From Caenimonas sp. SL110 (lineage in GTDB: Bacteria; Pseudomonadota; Gammaproteobacteria; Burkholderiales; Burkholderiaceae_C), in contig NZ_JANU01000013.1 in NCBI RefSeq assembly GCF_001044395.1, forward strand, positions 1 to 64,000: a stretch of DNA of 64,000 nt. The letters run 5' to 3'. This document shows positions 7,572-16,411 of the stretch, piece by piece. How positions within the stretch are numbered: the first letter of the stretch is position 1; each line of letters begins with the position of its first letter. The translations under genes were made by a program, and so were the position numbers. The notes beneath the pieces were generated by a model. That model saw only the letters and a list, made by a program, of their open reading frames with translations, searched no databases and was not told the origin of the DNA.

Positions 7572-9974
7572 TTGCGAGTTCTGCGCCACTCCACTGTTCT
7601 GGCCTGCGCAATCGCGCTGCTGGTCATGAGTGCGATGGCACCGGCGCAGCAACTGCCGCCCGAGACGAAATCGGCCACAAGCTCAAAGGCGCGCGCCACG
7701 CGCAAGCTGCCCGAAGTGCTATTGGTCGATCTGAAGGTCAACGGCCAGAAGCTGCCTGACGTGGTGCAGGTCGAACAGGCAGGCGATGGGACGCTCCTGC
7801 TCGCAAAGAGCGGCTGGATAGCGGCGCGTCTGGTGCTGCCCACTTCGCCCAGGACCCTGAGCGACGGCACCGAGGCATTCGCGCTTGAATCCGTCGCAGG
7901 CTTGCGCTGGCGCATCGACCGAAGCGTGCTGGCCCTTGAGATTCAGGCGCCGCCCTCGGCGTTTGCAGCATCGACCCTGGCGTTCAACCCGGCCGCCCCG
8001 TTGCCGCCCACACCCCCAGCCCCAGGCGTGATGCTCAACTATGACCTGTCGATAGCCCGCACCCCGCGTGAGGCGGGTATGACCTCAGGTGCTTTTGTTG
8101 AAGCCATCGCTTTCAGCAGCTTCGGCAGCCTGGTCGCTTCGGGTGTCTTCACATCGGGCGCAAGCCAGAGCCGCTTTCAGCGCCTGGATACCTATTGGCG
8201 TCTGGACATGCCGCAGCGGCTGGAGAGCCTCATCGTCGGAGATGCCATCGGCTCCGGTGGTGCATGGAGCAGCCCGGTGCGTTTTGGTGGCGTGCGCTGG
8301 GGCCGGGACTTCGGCATGCGGCCGGGCTTCATCACCATGCCGCAGGTTGCGCTATCGGGTCAGGCGGCGCTGCCTTCCACGCTGGACATCCTGGTGAACA
8401 ATGTCCGCCGCCCCAGCCAGAGCGTGCCGCCGGGACCTTTCGACCTGCCCAACATTCCCGTGGTCACCGGCGCCGGCGAAGTGAGCCTGGTGCTGCGCGA
8501 CATGCTGGGACGTGAAACCCTGGTCCAGCAAAGTTACTACGCCTCGCCGCGCCTGCTCGCGCCCGGCCTCTTTGATTTCTCGGTGGAGGCGGGGCGGCTT
8601 AGAACCGGCTACGGGCGCGACAGCCGCTATGGCGATGCATTTGCAGCCGGTACGGTGCGCGCAGGGCTCAGCGCATCGTTGACGGCTGAGGCCAGGCTCG
8701 AGCTGCAGGCGCAGCGCCGCGCCGCCGGCCTGGAAGTGGCGGGTTTGCTGGGCACCTGGGCGGTGGCCCGCGGCGCGCTGGCGGTCTCCAGCGACAGCCT
8801 GCAAGGTTTCGCCGAGCGGGGGCAGATGATCCGCACGGGCATAGAACGCACCACGCCGCGGGGAAGCGGTTCATTGCAGTACGAATACGCCACGCGCGGC
8901 TTCGCACCCCTGGGCGAGCCTGCCATCGCACGGGTCACGTCCCAACGCACCCGCGAGCGCTGGCTGGCAGCCCTGGGCGGTCCCTTGGGCGGCAGGCTCT
9001 CTGGCGGGGTGAATCTGCTGCGGCAAACCCGTTGGGATGGCGACAAGCTCACCTCGGTCGGCCTGTCTGCCGATATGTCCGCTGGCGGCCAGACCCACAT
9101 CGGCGTTGCGATCAACAAGCGGCTGGGCACCGATAGGGGCTGGACCGCTGCGATCAACATCACCATGCCTCTGGAAAGCGGCGCGTTCACTTCAACCCGT
9201 GTGCAACGCAATGACGATGGCCGCCTGGTGGGTGAGGTCTCGGCGAGCATGAATCCTCCACCGGGGCCCGGCCTCGGATGGCGCGTCGATGCATCGACCG
9301 AGCCGGGCAGGCGCGCACGTGGCGGCCTGCACTACAAAACCAGCTTCGCCGAATTCACCGCCGATGCATCCGCAGATGCGCAGGGCGAGGTGGCATTGCG
9401 CGCCGGTGCACGCGGCACGCTGGGTTGGCTGGGTGGCGTGCCGTTTGCGGCGCGGCCGGTGGGTGAGCGCGGCGTTGCGCTGGTCGAGGTCGAGGGACTG
9501 GAGGGCGTGCCCGTACGGCGCAGCAACCAGATCGTCGCTACCACTGACTCGCGAGGTCTCGCTTTCATTCCCGGCCTGCTGCCCTGGCAGGTGAACAAGC
9601 TGGAGATCGACTCTGCCGATCTGCCAATGGATGTCGAGATCGAGGAAACAGTCAGGCTGGTGGTGCCCTACGCGCGTAGCGGCACGGTCGTCCAGTTTCC
9701 GGTGCGCCGCTCGCGCCAGGTGATGGTGGTGCTTCGCCAGGTGGGGGGCCAGCCAGTACCGGAAGGTGCGATTGTCCGGCTGGAGGGTGGGGCGCAGTTC
9801 ATCGTCGGGCGACGCGGCGAAGCGTGGTTGACCGACTTGCCGCAGCAGGACCACCACTCGCTTTCAGTGAACTGGCCGACCGGTGCGTGCCGGCTCATGC
9901 TGGAGCTTCCCGCCGCGCAGGACGCCATGCCTGCAAAACTGGGTCCGTTGATTTGCGACATGGTGGCGCCATGA
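7572..9974 (+). CDS. Outer-membrane fimbrial usher (CsuD-like)
   Basis: 800-residue usher of the chaperone-usher secretion family. After the signal peptide come an N-terminal domain, a beta-barrel/plug region from about residue 150 (NYDLSIARTP, GVRWGRDFGMRPGF, then NVRRPSQSVPPGPFDLPNIP, which is typical usher sequence) and a C-terminal domain rich in beta strands. It exports and assembles the SCPU subunits across the outer membrane. The frame opens with TTG 7572, four bases after the chaperone stop; the next ATG (7629) would cut into the signal peptide, so I keep TTG. Its stop overlaps the next start as ATGA (9971-9974), so the last two genes are translationally coupled. Confidence 0.85.
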   Translation: MRVLRHSTVLACAIALLVMSAMAPAQQLPPETKSATSSKARATRKLPEVLLVDLKVNGQKLPDVVQVEQAGDGTLLLAKSGWIAARLVLPTSPRTLSDGTEAFALESVAGLRWRIDRSVLALEIQAPPSAFAASTLAFNPAAPLPPTPPAPGVMLNYDLSIARTPREAGMTSGAFVEAIAFSSFGSLVASGVFTSGASQSRFQRLDTYWRLDMPQRLESLIVGDAIGSGGAWSSPVRFGGVRWGRDFGMRPGFITMPQVALSGQAALPSTLDILVNNVRRPSQSVPPGPFDLPNIPVVTGAGEVSLVLRDMLGRETLVQQSYYASPRLLAPGLFDFSVEAGRLRTGYGRDSRYGDAFAAGTVRAGLSASLTAEARLELQAQRRAAGLEVAGLLGTWAVARGALAVSSDSLQGFAERGQMIRTGIERTTPRGSGSLQYEYATRGFAPLGEPAIARVTSQRTRERWLAALGGPLGGRLSGGVNLLRQTRWDGDKLTSVGLSADMSAGGQTHIGVAINKRLGTDRGWTAAINITMPLESGAFTSTRVQRNDDGRLVGEVSASMNPPPGPGLGWRVDASTEPGRRARGGLHYKTSFAEFTADASADAQGEVALRAGARGTLGWLGGVPFAARPVGERGVALVEVEGLEGVPVRRSNQIVATTDSRGLAFIPGLLPWQVNKLEIDSADLPMDVEIEETVRLVVPYARSGTVVQFPVRRSRQVMVVLRQVGGQPVPEGAIVRLEGGAQFIVGRRGEAWLTDLPQQDHHSLSVNWPTGACRLMLELPAAQDAMPAKLGPLICDMVAP

Positions 9975-10471
9975 GTGTGTTGCCGCAATTTCGCAAAGCT
10001 GCTGCCGCGCTTGCTGCCAGCTGCGTCGCAGGCTTCGCCACGGCGGGCGGCTGCAGCCTGAGTACGAGCGGCCTGGCCTTTGGCGCTTACCAGCCCCTGT
10101 CGCTTCCCGGCAAGATGAGCTCGGCCGACAGCATCTCGGACGGCAGCATCTCGATGGTGTGCACCGGCATCGTCACCGGTGGAAGCTACAGCGTGTCGCT
10201 GGGCAGCAGCCCCGTCGGCAACAGCATGTCGCCGCGCTTGATGGCCAATCCGCAAGGAGGCCCGCACATGCAGTTCAATGTTTACCTCGATCCCGGCCTC
10301 ACCACGATTTGGGGCGACGGCCTGACCGGGAGCGTGTTGTCTGGAACCATCGCGCCCGGAGACAGCAATCGCAGCTTCACGGCCTATGGCAAGGTGCCCG
10401 CTGGCCAGAACGGTCTGCGGGTCGGCAGCTTCAGCGCCACGCTGCTGGTGACGCTGACCTACAACCCGTGA
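9971..10471 (+). CDS. Second SCPU-domain protein, likely pilus tip/adhesin subunit
   Basis: 166-residue exported protein with a signal peptide (about 1-24, ending FATAGG) and a single SCPU domain: GCSLSTSGLAFGAYQPL, SDGSISMVCTG with its cysteine, and the closing FSATLLVTLTYNP strand. It occupies the place after the usher where csu-type operons carry the tip adhesin CsuE, but those are about twice this length with two SCPU domains. It is coupled to the usher gene by a 4-base ATGA overlap. Whether it is a tip, a minor pilin or a terminator subunit cannot be decided from sequence. Confidence 0.75.
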   Translation: MSVLPQFRKAAAALAASCVAGFATAGGCSLSTSGLAFGAYQPLSLPGKMSSADSISDGSISMVCTGIVTGGSYSVSLGSSPVGNSMSPRLMANPQGGPHMQFNVYLDPGLTTIWGDGLTGSVLSGTIAPGDSNRSFTAYGKVPAGQNGLRVGSFSATLLVTLTYNP

Positions 10472-10482
10472 CACCTTGCGCG

Positions 10483-11055
10483 CTAGAACCCGAAGCGCGC
10501 GCCGACGCCCAGCAGGGTCGCGATTCCCACCGCAAAGAAGATCGCAGCTGCGACGCCCCGGACAATCTTCAGTGGCAGCCAGATGGCGGCACGTTCGCCC
10601 AGCAAGACAGCAGGGACGTTGGCAATCATCATCCCGAGGGTGGTGCCGATGACCACCGGTGCCAGCGCGTCGTAGCGGGCGGCCAGCGCAACGGTCGCGA
10701 TCTGCGTCTTGTCTCCCATCTCTGCCAGGAAGAACGCGACCAGCGTGGTTCCGAAAACACCGAAGGCCGCAAGCTTGGGCTTGTCGTCCAGCTTGTCGGG
10801 AACGAGCGCCCACGCAGCCATCGCGATGAACGAAGCGCCAAGAATCCAGCGCAGCGTGGAGGGTTCGACCCAGGAGGCGACGATCGAGCCCAGTGCGCCG
10901 GCCAATCCATGATTGACGATGGTCGCTACAAAGATACCCAGCACGATGGGCCAGGGCTTGCGGAATTTCGCGGCGAGAAGAAACGACAGCAGTTGCGTCT
11001 TGTCGCCGATTTCGGCGATGGCAACGATGCCGGTGGAGATAAGAAAAGCTTCCAT
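10483..11055 (-). CDS. GDT1/UPF0016-family divalent cation exporter
   Basis: 190-residue inner-membrane protein with about six hydrophobic segments and two copies of the family signature E-x-G-D-K-T (EIGDKTQLLS near residue 15, EMGDKTQIAT near 112), one in each inverted half. The family (TMEM165/Gdt1, bacterial MneA/MntX) exports Mn2+ or Ca2+. It starts 34 bases after the end of the aconitase-fusion gene on the same strand and is convergent with the pilus operon. The short leader could hide a manganese riboswitch; I could not establish one by eye. Confidence 0.8.
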   Translation of the reverse strand: MEAFLISTGIVAIAEIGDKTQLLSFLLAAKFRKPWPIVLGIFVATIVNHGLAGALGSIVASWVEPSTLRWILGASFIAMAAWALVPDKLDDKPKLAAFGVFGTTLVAFFLAEMGDKTQIATVALAARYDALAPVVIGTTLGMMIANVPAVLLGERAAIWLPLKIVRGVAAAIFFAVGIATLLGVGARFGF

Positions 11056-11089
11056 GGTGCAGTGAGTCCCGGCGGGGCGATGATCCTTT

Positions 11090-13135
11090 CTACGTGTTCA
11101 GGGAGGGTAGCGCAGATGTCGTGGCATGGAGCCGCATCAGCTCATCGAACGACATCAGCTCGCCCGCGATTGCGCTGGCGGCGACTGTGGGCGGGCTGGC
11201 GAGCCAGACCTTGCCGGGACCCGAGCGTCCGGGGAAGTTGCGGTTGATCGCGCTGATGGTGACCTGGTTGGGGCTGGTGGATGAACCCGGCCCGCAGTTG
11301 GCGCAAGCGCCGCACGACGGCTGCAGCATGCGCGCGCCGACCTTGTCGAATGCATCGAGGTAGCCCCGCGCGATGCAGTAGTCGCGCACCGACGTCGTGC
11401 CGAATTGCAGGTAGAGCGTGACACCTTCGGGCACGCGCAGCCCGCGCGCGGCGGCCCATGAGAGCACCGCGTGATAGTGGTCGAAATCCTCGCGCTTGCC
11501 TGCGGTGCAGGAGCCGCCATACGCGATCTGCACCTGCACGCGCTGCGCGACGTCTTTCAGCGGCACGCCATTGCCCGGATCACCGGGACGCGCCACCATG
11601 GGCGACAGGCTCGAGCAGTCGAGGCGCAGCACGTCGGCGTAGGTCGCACCGGGGTCGCTGTGCATCCACGGCTGCAACTCGAAGTCCACATGGCGGCGCT
11701 CCTTGATGAAGCGCAGCGTCTGTGCATCCGGCTCGACGATCCCGGTCACGCCGCCGAGTTCGGCCGTCATGTTGGTGAGTGTTGCGCGCTCGTCGGTGCT
11801 CATCGCGCGCACCACCGGCCCTGCAAATTCAAAGACCTTGCCCACGCCCGCACCCTCGCGGATCGTGGGTAATGCGAGCAGGTGCAGCAGCACATCCTTG
11901 GCGGTGATGCCGGGTGCAAGCGCACCGTCGAGCTCGACGCGCAAGCTCTGCGGTACCGTGAGTCGCACCGCGCCCGTTACGAATGCATTGGCCATGTCCG
12001 TCGTGCCGACGCCGAATGCGACGCAACCCAGGGCGCCGCTGTGCGGCGTGTGCGAATCGGTACCGACCACCACCTGGCCCGGCAGCGCATAGTGCTCTGC
12101 GACCATCGCGTGCGAAATGCCGGCGACGTTGCTGCCGTCGTCTTGCAGCGACTCTTCTTCGGTCAGGGTTCTATGGTTTCGCAGGCCGTACTTCGCCACG
12201 AAGTCCCTCTGCGCCTGGCACATGGCGGCCACGTTGGTGATGAGGCCGCCCGCGTGCGCGGGGCTTTCATTCACATAGGAGGTGTGATCCTCGAACACGA
12301 TGATGGACTGCGGCTCATGCAGCGTGAGCGGATCGGCGACGCCGCTGTGGAGCATGTGCGCGGCCATGCCTGCGTAGTACTCGTGGATGAAGCGGAAGTC
12401 GGCACGCACGAAGCTGCCTTCGCCGGGCAGCGGCGCGTCGCTGGTCACGTTGGTCTTCAGGGCGTGACGGGCGATGATCTTCTCGAACAAGGTGAGTGGC
12501 CGGACCTGGGCCGGTTGCGGCGCGGGCCGGGTGCCCTTGAGAAAAGCCTGTCCGAATCTGAGCAGGCCTCCAGCCCGCAGGATCGCTTTGGCCAGTTCAT
12601 CGCGGCCTTGCAGGAGTTCTTCGACATCAATCGCCTGCCCGGCTTCAATGCGTGCGATCAGGCTGAAATCGGTCGAGGTGAACAGGCCGATGTTGTCTGC
12701 GTTCTGCCGGTAGATGCGCTCGAAACTTTCGGCGATGACCAGCCGGATGCCGGCGTGTTTTTCTGCTGCCGGGCTGTGTTCGCGCGAGGACCCCTTGCCG
12801 TAGCGGCGACCCGCCACGGTGACGTCGAATCCGCGCTCGCGAACCAGGTTCGCACTGATCGGCCGCGTGTCGCCGCTGGCAAAACCGGTGTACGGATAGC
12901 GGCCGAGCTTCTCGTCGTAGAACGCGAGGATGGGGACCGGCGTGATCTCGTCGGTGGACACATCGTGCCGCAGGGGCTGCGCGTCGTTGAGCCTGATGCG
13001 CTCGCCCGACACCTGACGGGCCATGGCTTGGGGTGAATCGCTCAGGTAGAGGATGCCGCCGGCGAACGACGGGCTCGATGACGGGCTCGATGACAGCGTC
13101 GATGCTGTGGATATGGGGGCTTGGATCGTGTTCAC
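11090..13135 (-). CDS. Aconitase-superfamily hydratase with N-terminal swivel domain
   Basis: 681-residue fusion. Residues about 25-190 are a LeuD-like swivel domain (ISANLVRERGF, then YGKGSSREHSPAAEKHAGI, the mobile-loop signature). Residues about 215-670 are a LeuC/aconitase catalytic domain with VFEDHTSYVNESP, VVGTDSHTPHSGALG, GGSCTAGKREDF and PSCGACANCGPG, which supply the three cysteines for a [4Fe-4S] cluster. Canonical aconitases place the swivel domain last, so the order here is reversed. It is expected to isomerise a 2-hydroxy-di/tricarboxylate, but the substrate is unknown. The start is GTG 13135 (GAGTGAGGT just upstream), and a tandem 12-bp DNA repeat encodes SSSPSSSP near the N terminus. 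It is divergent from a Bug gene. Confidence 0.8.
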   Translation of the reverse strand: MNTIQAPISTASTLSSSPSSSPSFAGGILYLSDSPQAMARQVSGERIRLNDAQPLRHDVSTDEITPVPILAFYDEKLGRYPYTGFASGDTRPISANLVRERGFDVTVAGRRYGKGSSREHSPAAEKHAGIRLVIAESFERIYRQNADNIGLFTSTDFSLIARIEAGQAIDVEELLQGRDELAKAILRAGGLLRFGQAFLKGTRPAPQPAQVRPLTLFEKIIARHALKTNVTSDAPLPGEGSFVRADFRFIHEYYAGMAAHMLHSGVADPLTLHEPQSIIVFEDHTSYVNESPAHAGGLITNVAAMCQAQRDFVAKYGLRNHRTLTEEESLQDDGSNVAGISHAMVAEHYALPGQVVVGTDSHTPHSGALGCVAFGVGTTDMANAFVTGAVRLTVPQSLRVELDGALAPGITAKDVLLHLLALPTIREGAGVGKVFEFAGPVVRAMSTDERATLTNMTAELGGVTGIVEPDAQTLRFIKERRHVDFELQPWMHSDPGATYADVLRLDCSSLSPMVARPGDPGNGVPLKDVAQRVQVQIAYGGSCTAGKREDFDHYHAVLSWAAARGLRVPEGVTLYLQFGTTSVRDYCIARGYLDAFDKVGARMLQPSCGACANCGPGSSTSPNQVTISAINRNFPGRSGPGKVWLASPPTVAASAIAGELMSFDELMRLHATTSALPSLNT
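13068..13104. repeat. Short 12-bp tandem repeat in coding sequence
   Basis: GACGGGCTCGAT occurs twice in tandem, followed by a degenerate third copy (GACAGCGTCGAT), inside the first codons of the aconitase-fusion gene. It encodes the Ser/Pro stretch SSSPSSSP ahead of the swivel domain. It probably arose by slippage and should not affect the fold. Confidence 0.6.
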
Positions 13136-13243
13136 ACCTCACTCTATAACGCCCGCGCTTCGATCTGCCGGGTGGGGCCAATGCCGATGGTTGCGGCCCG
13201 CGCCCGGTGGCATCATTCGCGCATCGCCCATCAAGGAGTCATT

Positions 13244-14227
13244 TTGAGTCATTCGTATTCGTTCTCGCGCCGCCACGCACTCGCGGCCATCGCCGGTGTC
13301 ACCGCTTGCCTGGCGCTGCCTGCTGCGGCCCAGGCCGACCGCAACGTCCGGTTCATCCTTCCAAACGCAACCGGCTCGGGCGTGGATGCGATCACCCGCG
13401 CGGCGCAACCTGCCTTGTCGCGGGCGCTGGGCTCGCCGGTCGTCGTCGAAAACCAGCCGGGCGCGGGTGGTGTGCTCGGCCTGCAGACATTGGCCCGTTC
13501 CGCGCCGGACGGCTACACGCTGTCGGTGGTGTCGAACAACGTCGTGATCTTTCCGAGCGTGATGAAGGCCCTGCCTTTCGACATGCCGGGCGACTTCACG
13601 CCGATTGCCATCGTCGGTGCGACGCCGATGGTGATGGTGGTCAATCCGGCCAAGGTGCCGGCCACCAACAGCCGCGAATTCATCGCCTTGCTCAAGAGCA
13701 AACCGGGGCAGTTCAACTTCGCATCGGGCGGCACGGGCACCATCTTGCACCTGGCCAGCGAAATGTTCCTGGAAGAAGCCGGCCTGACTGCCAAGCACAT
13801 CCCCTACAAGGGCGTGGGCCCGATGGTGACCGACCTCATCGGCGGACAGGTGGAATTCGGCGTGGCTGCGCTGCCTAGCGTGCAGGCGCACATCAAGAGC
13901 GGCGCATTGCGCGCCATCGGCATGGCCACGGCGCAGCGCACGCCGGCGGCACCGGACATCCCCACCTTCTACGAGCAGGGCCTGACCGGTTATGTGATGG
14001 AAGCCTGGTTTGCAGTGATCGGTCCGAAGGGCATGACGCCTGTGGCTGTGAAGAAGACGCACGATGCCATCGTGGCTGCGTTCGCCGATCCGACGGTCAA
14101 GGAGACCATGGCCAGGCAGGGCAACACCATCAACATCAGCAGCAGCGACCAGGCCAACGCCGCGTTCAAGCGCGAGCTGGCGAAGTACGCGGCGCTGGTC
14201 AAGAAGGCGGGCATCGAGCCGCAATAA
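13244..14227 (+). CDS. Bug-family tripartite tricarboxylate transporter substrate-binding protein
   Basis: 327-residue periplasmic binding protein with signal MSHSYSFSRRHALAAIAGVT and AAAQA cleavage region. It carries the Bug hallmarks: RFILPNATGSGVD, VVENQPGAGGVLGLQTLA, FNFASGGTGTILHLASEM and HIPYKGVGPMVTDLIGG. The first loop is divergent (NATGSGVD instead of FAPGG). The likely start is TTG 13244, placed five bases after AAGGAG; no ATG gives a proper signal peptide. It is divergent from the aconitase fusion, which suggests an organic-acid ligand, and is followed after nine bases by arginase. Confidence 0.85.
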   Translation: MSHSYSFSRRHALAAIAGVTACLALPAAAQADRNVRFILPNATGSGVDAITRAAQPALSRALGSPVVVENQPGAGGVLGLQTLARSAPDGYTLSVVSNNVVIFPSVMKALPFDMPGDFTPIAIVGATPMVMVVNPAKVPATNSREFIALLKSKPGQFNFASGGTGTILHLASEMFLEEAGLTAKHIPYKGVGPMVTDLIGGQVEFGVAALPSVQAHIKSGALRAIGMATAQRTPAAPDIPTFYEQGLTGYVMEAWFAVIGPKGMTPVAVKKTHDAIVAAFADPTVKETMARQGNTINISSSDQANAAFKRELAKYAALVKKAGIEPQ

Positions 14228-14236
14228 ACAGTGCCG

Positions 14237-15145
14237 ATGAAAACCGTTTCCCTCATTGGCGCACCGACCGATGTAGGCGCCAGTGTTCGCGGCGCAGGCA
14301 TGGGGCCTGATGCGCTTCGCGTGGCAGGCCTGTATGAAGCGCTCACATCCAGCAAGCTCAACGTGATCGATCACGGCAATCTTGCGGGCCCGCCGACACC
14401 CTGGACACCGCCAAAAGATGGCGTGCGTCATCTCGAAGAAGTGGTCGCGTGGAACAGGGCGGTATTCGATCGCGTGACTGCAGTTCTTGCCGCCGGGCAG
14501 TTTCCGCTGCTCATGGGCGGGGATCATTGCCTGGCGATAGGCTCGATCAGCGCGATCGCCAAGCACTGCCGACGCACGAAGAAGAAGCTGCGCATCGTCT
14601 GGTTCGACGCGCATACCGACGTCAACGACGCCACCATCAGTCCTTCGGGCAATGTGCATGGCATGCCGGTGTCGGTGTTGCTGGGGTTTGGCCCCAAGTC
14701 ACTGGTCGGCTGGAGTGGTGAGGCCGCTGCCATCGGGGCGGACGAGATCGACTTCGTCGGCATCCGCAGCGTGGATGCGGCAGAAAAGGAAACGATACGT
14801 CGCCTGGGACTGCAGGTCTACGACATGCGGCACATCGACGAGCACGGCATGCGCCACACCATGATCGAGGTGCTGCAGGACGTGGATGAAGACACCCACC
14901 TGCATGTGAGCTTCGACCTGGACTGTCTCGATCCTGCCGATGCGCCCGGCGTCGGCACCGCCGTGCGCGGCGGGCCGACCTACCGCGAGATCCAGCTGTG
15001 CATGGAGATGATTGCCGACACCGGCCAGATGGCCTCGCTCGATGTGGTGGAGATCAACCCCGCGCTCGACGTGCGCAACCGCACGGCCGAACTCGCGGTC
15101 GAATTCATCCAGAGCCTGTTCGGCGCGTCAACGCTGGCGCGGTAG
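14237..15145 (+). CDS. Arginase (ureohydrolase family)
   Basis: 302-residue cytoplasmic ureohydrolase. Binuclear manganese-site motifs are present in order: MGGDHCLAIG, WFDAHTDVND and SFDLDCLDPADAPGVG, followed by the ENP-equivalent EINPALDVRNRTAELAVEF. Length and the GAPTDVGASVRGAGMGPDALR opening match arginases (arginine to ornithine and urea) better than agmatinases. ATG 14237 is chosen; an in-frame GTG lies at 14231. It is nine bases downstream of a Bug gene and probably in the same transcript. No urease genes are in the window. Confidence 0.85.
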   Translation: MKTVSLIGAPTDVGASVRGAGMGPDALRVAGLYEALTSSKLNVIDHGNLAGPPTPWTPPKDGVRHLEEVVAWNRAVFDRVTAVLAAGQFPLLMGGDHCLAIGSISAIAKHCRRTKKKLRIVWFDAHTDVNDATISPSGNVHGMPVSVLLGFGPKSLVGWSGEAAAIGADEIDFVGIRSVDAAEKETIRRLGLQVYDMRHIDEHGMRHTMIEVLQDVDEDTHLHVSFDLDCLDPADAPGVGTAVRGGPTYREIQLCMEMIADTGQMASLDVVEINPALDVRNRTAELAVEFIQSLFGASTLAR

Positions 15146-15232
15146 TCGGTGAACGTGAACGCCTGGACGCAGTGCGCCGTTGGCCTGCTCGCCTGCGCCC
15201 TGTGGGACGCGCCTTACCCGACAATTGCAGCG

Positions 15233-15745
15233 ATGCACGAATCCAGAAACGAAACCGATACCGAAGCTGATAACGAACCCATCCGTGAGCCACGCCTGTG
15301 GCGTGACAACGGCTGGACAGCGCGCGTCATCAAGAACGACGACGATGACGGCTGGGCCGTCGCCATGACGCCCGACGGCCAATCGGAGCCTGCGCTCATC
15401 GGCCCCTGGACCATGGGCCGCGACAAGAAGAACCCCAAGCCACTGGATACGCCAGCATTCCACACGCTCGTGAAGACGGCGGCCGAGTTCGTGCGCCGTC
15501 ACGAGCAGCAGTTGCATGCAGCGCTGCACCAGCAGATCGAGATCGACCATGCGGGTGCGCGCATCACGGTGACCCTGGACATTCAGCCCGATGACGAAAA
15601 TCCGACCGCCATGCTTCGAGCGCTCGATGCATCGGGTGAGCTGATCGCCGAGGTCCGCGTGTCTCCGGGCCTGAAGCTCACGCGCGCACGGGCGAGCGAC
15701 TGGGCTGCTGCGGACTTCAGCGCGCAGGCGGTGCGACAGGCCTGA
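15233..15745 (+). CDS. Hypothetical protein, acidic, conserved-looking
   Basis: I do not recognise a family. The 170-residue product has no signal peptide. The N terminus is very acidic (ETDTEADNEPIREP), then comes a compact globular region (PRLWRDNGWTARVIKNDDDDGWAV, GPWTMGRDKKNPKPLD, FHTLVKTAAEFVRRHEQQLHAALHQ), with a beta-rich C-terminal half. The frame is open from 15149, but ATG 15233 gives a more natural start. It ends two bases before the M15-like peptidase gene and is likely co-transcribed with it. Confidence 0.6.
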   Translation: MHESRNETDTEADNEPIREPRLWRDNGWTARVIKNDDDDGWAVAMTPDGQSEPALIGPWTMGRDKKNPKPLDTPAFHTLVKTAAEFVRRHEQQLHAALHQQIEIDHAGARITVTLDIQPDDENPTAMLRALDASGELIAEVRVSPGLKLTRARASDWAAADFSAQAVRQA

Positions 15746-15747
15746 AG

Positions 15748-16371
15748 ATGAGGTCGCGCACGCGTGCACGGCTGAGGTGGGCAGTGCTTTTGTGCTGCGT
15801 GCCCTGGACCGCGCAGGCGGCCGACGATCGCGACGAGAGATTCTTTGCGCGATGGCTCGCGCAGGGCAACGCCGGGTCGGCTGCGGCATTCGAGGCGTAC
15901 CTGCAAAAGGAGGGCATGAACAAGGTCGCTCCGCTTCACCAGTTGCTGCGCACCGCCAGCGCCTGGGACAGCCCCGCCTGCCGCAAGGTCCAGGCCGCAC
16001 CGTTCGAGGTGCCGCCCGAGGATCTCTGGCCAGCCACGGTCCGCACGCTCAGGCTTGTCGCGCGGCTGCGAGAACAGAAAGTGTTGCCGGCTTTCGAGGT
16101 CGTGTCGGCCTATCGCAATCCGCGCGTGGAGACATGCGCCGATGGAGCGGGCAAGCGGCATCCGACCGGTGGCGCTTTCGACATCGTGCCGCTGTTGCCC
16201 GCTGAACTCGACGCCACCGTCGCCCGCATCTGCGACTTCTGGTGGAAGGAAGGCCGTAGCTACAAGATGGGTCTTTCGCTATACCCCTCAGGCCGCATGC
16301 ACATCGACACCACCAGCTACGGGACCTGGGGCGCCGACCGCAGGTTTGCGACTTCTGCGTGCAAGCGCTGA
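15748..16371 (+). CDS. Exported M15-like (DUF882/VanY-type) peptidase domain protein
   Basis: 207-residue protein with a signal peptide (cleavage near AQAADD). Zinc-peptidase-like elements of the M15 fold are visible in order: SAYRNP, KRHPTGGAFDIV (His and Asp ligands) and GRMHIDT (third ligand). These suggest a periplasmic D,D- or L,D-peptidase acting on peptidoglycan stem peptides, or a catalytically altered relative. It lies directly after a hypothetical gene and 40 bases before an S41 protease gene, forming an envelope-associated cluster. Family assignment is by motif only. Confidence 0.65.
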   Translation: MRSRTRARLRWAVLLCCVPWTAQAADDRDERFFARWLAQGNAGSAAAFEAYLQKEGMNKVAPLHQLLRTASAWDSPACRKVQAAPFEVPPEDLWPATVRTLRLVARLREQKVLPAFEVVSAYRNPRVETCADGAGKRHPTGGAFDIVPLLPAELDATVARICDFWWKEGRSYKMGLSLYPSGRMHIDTTSYGTWGADRRFATSACKR

Positions 16372-16411
16372 CGGGTGCCATACTGCGCTTTCCACGCCCA
16401 CTGGAGCTGCG

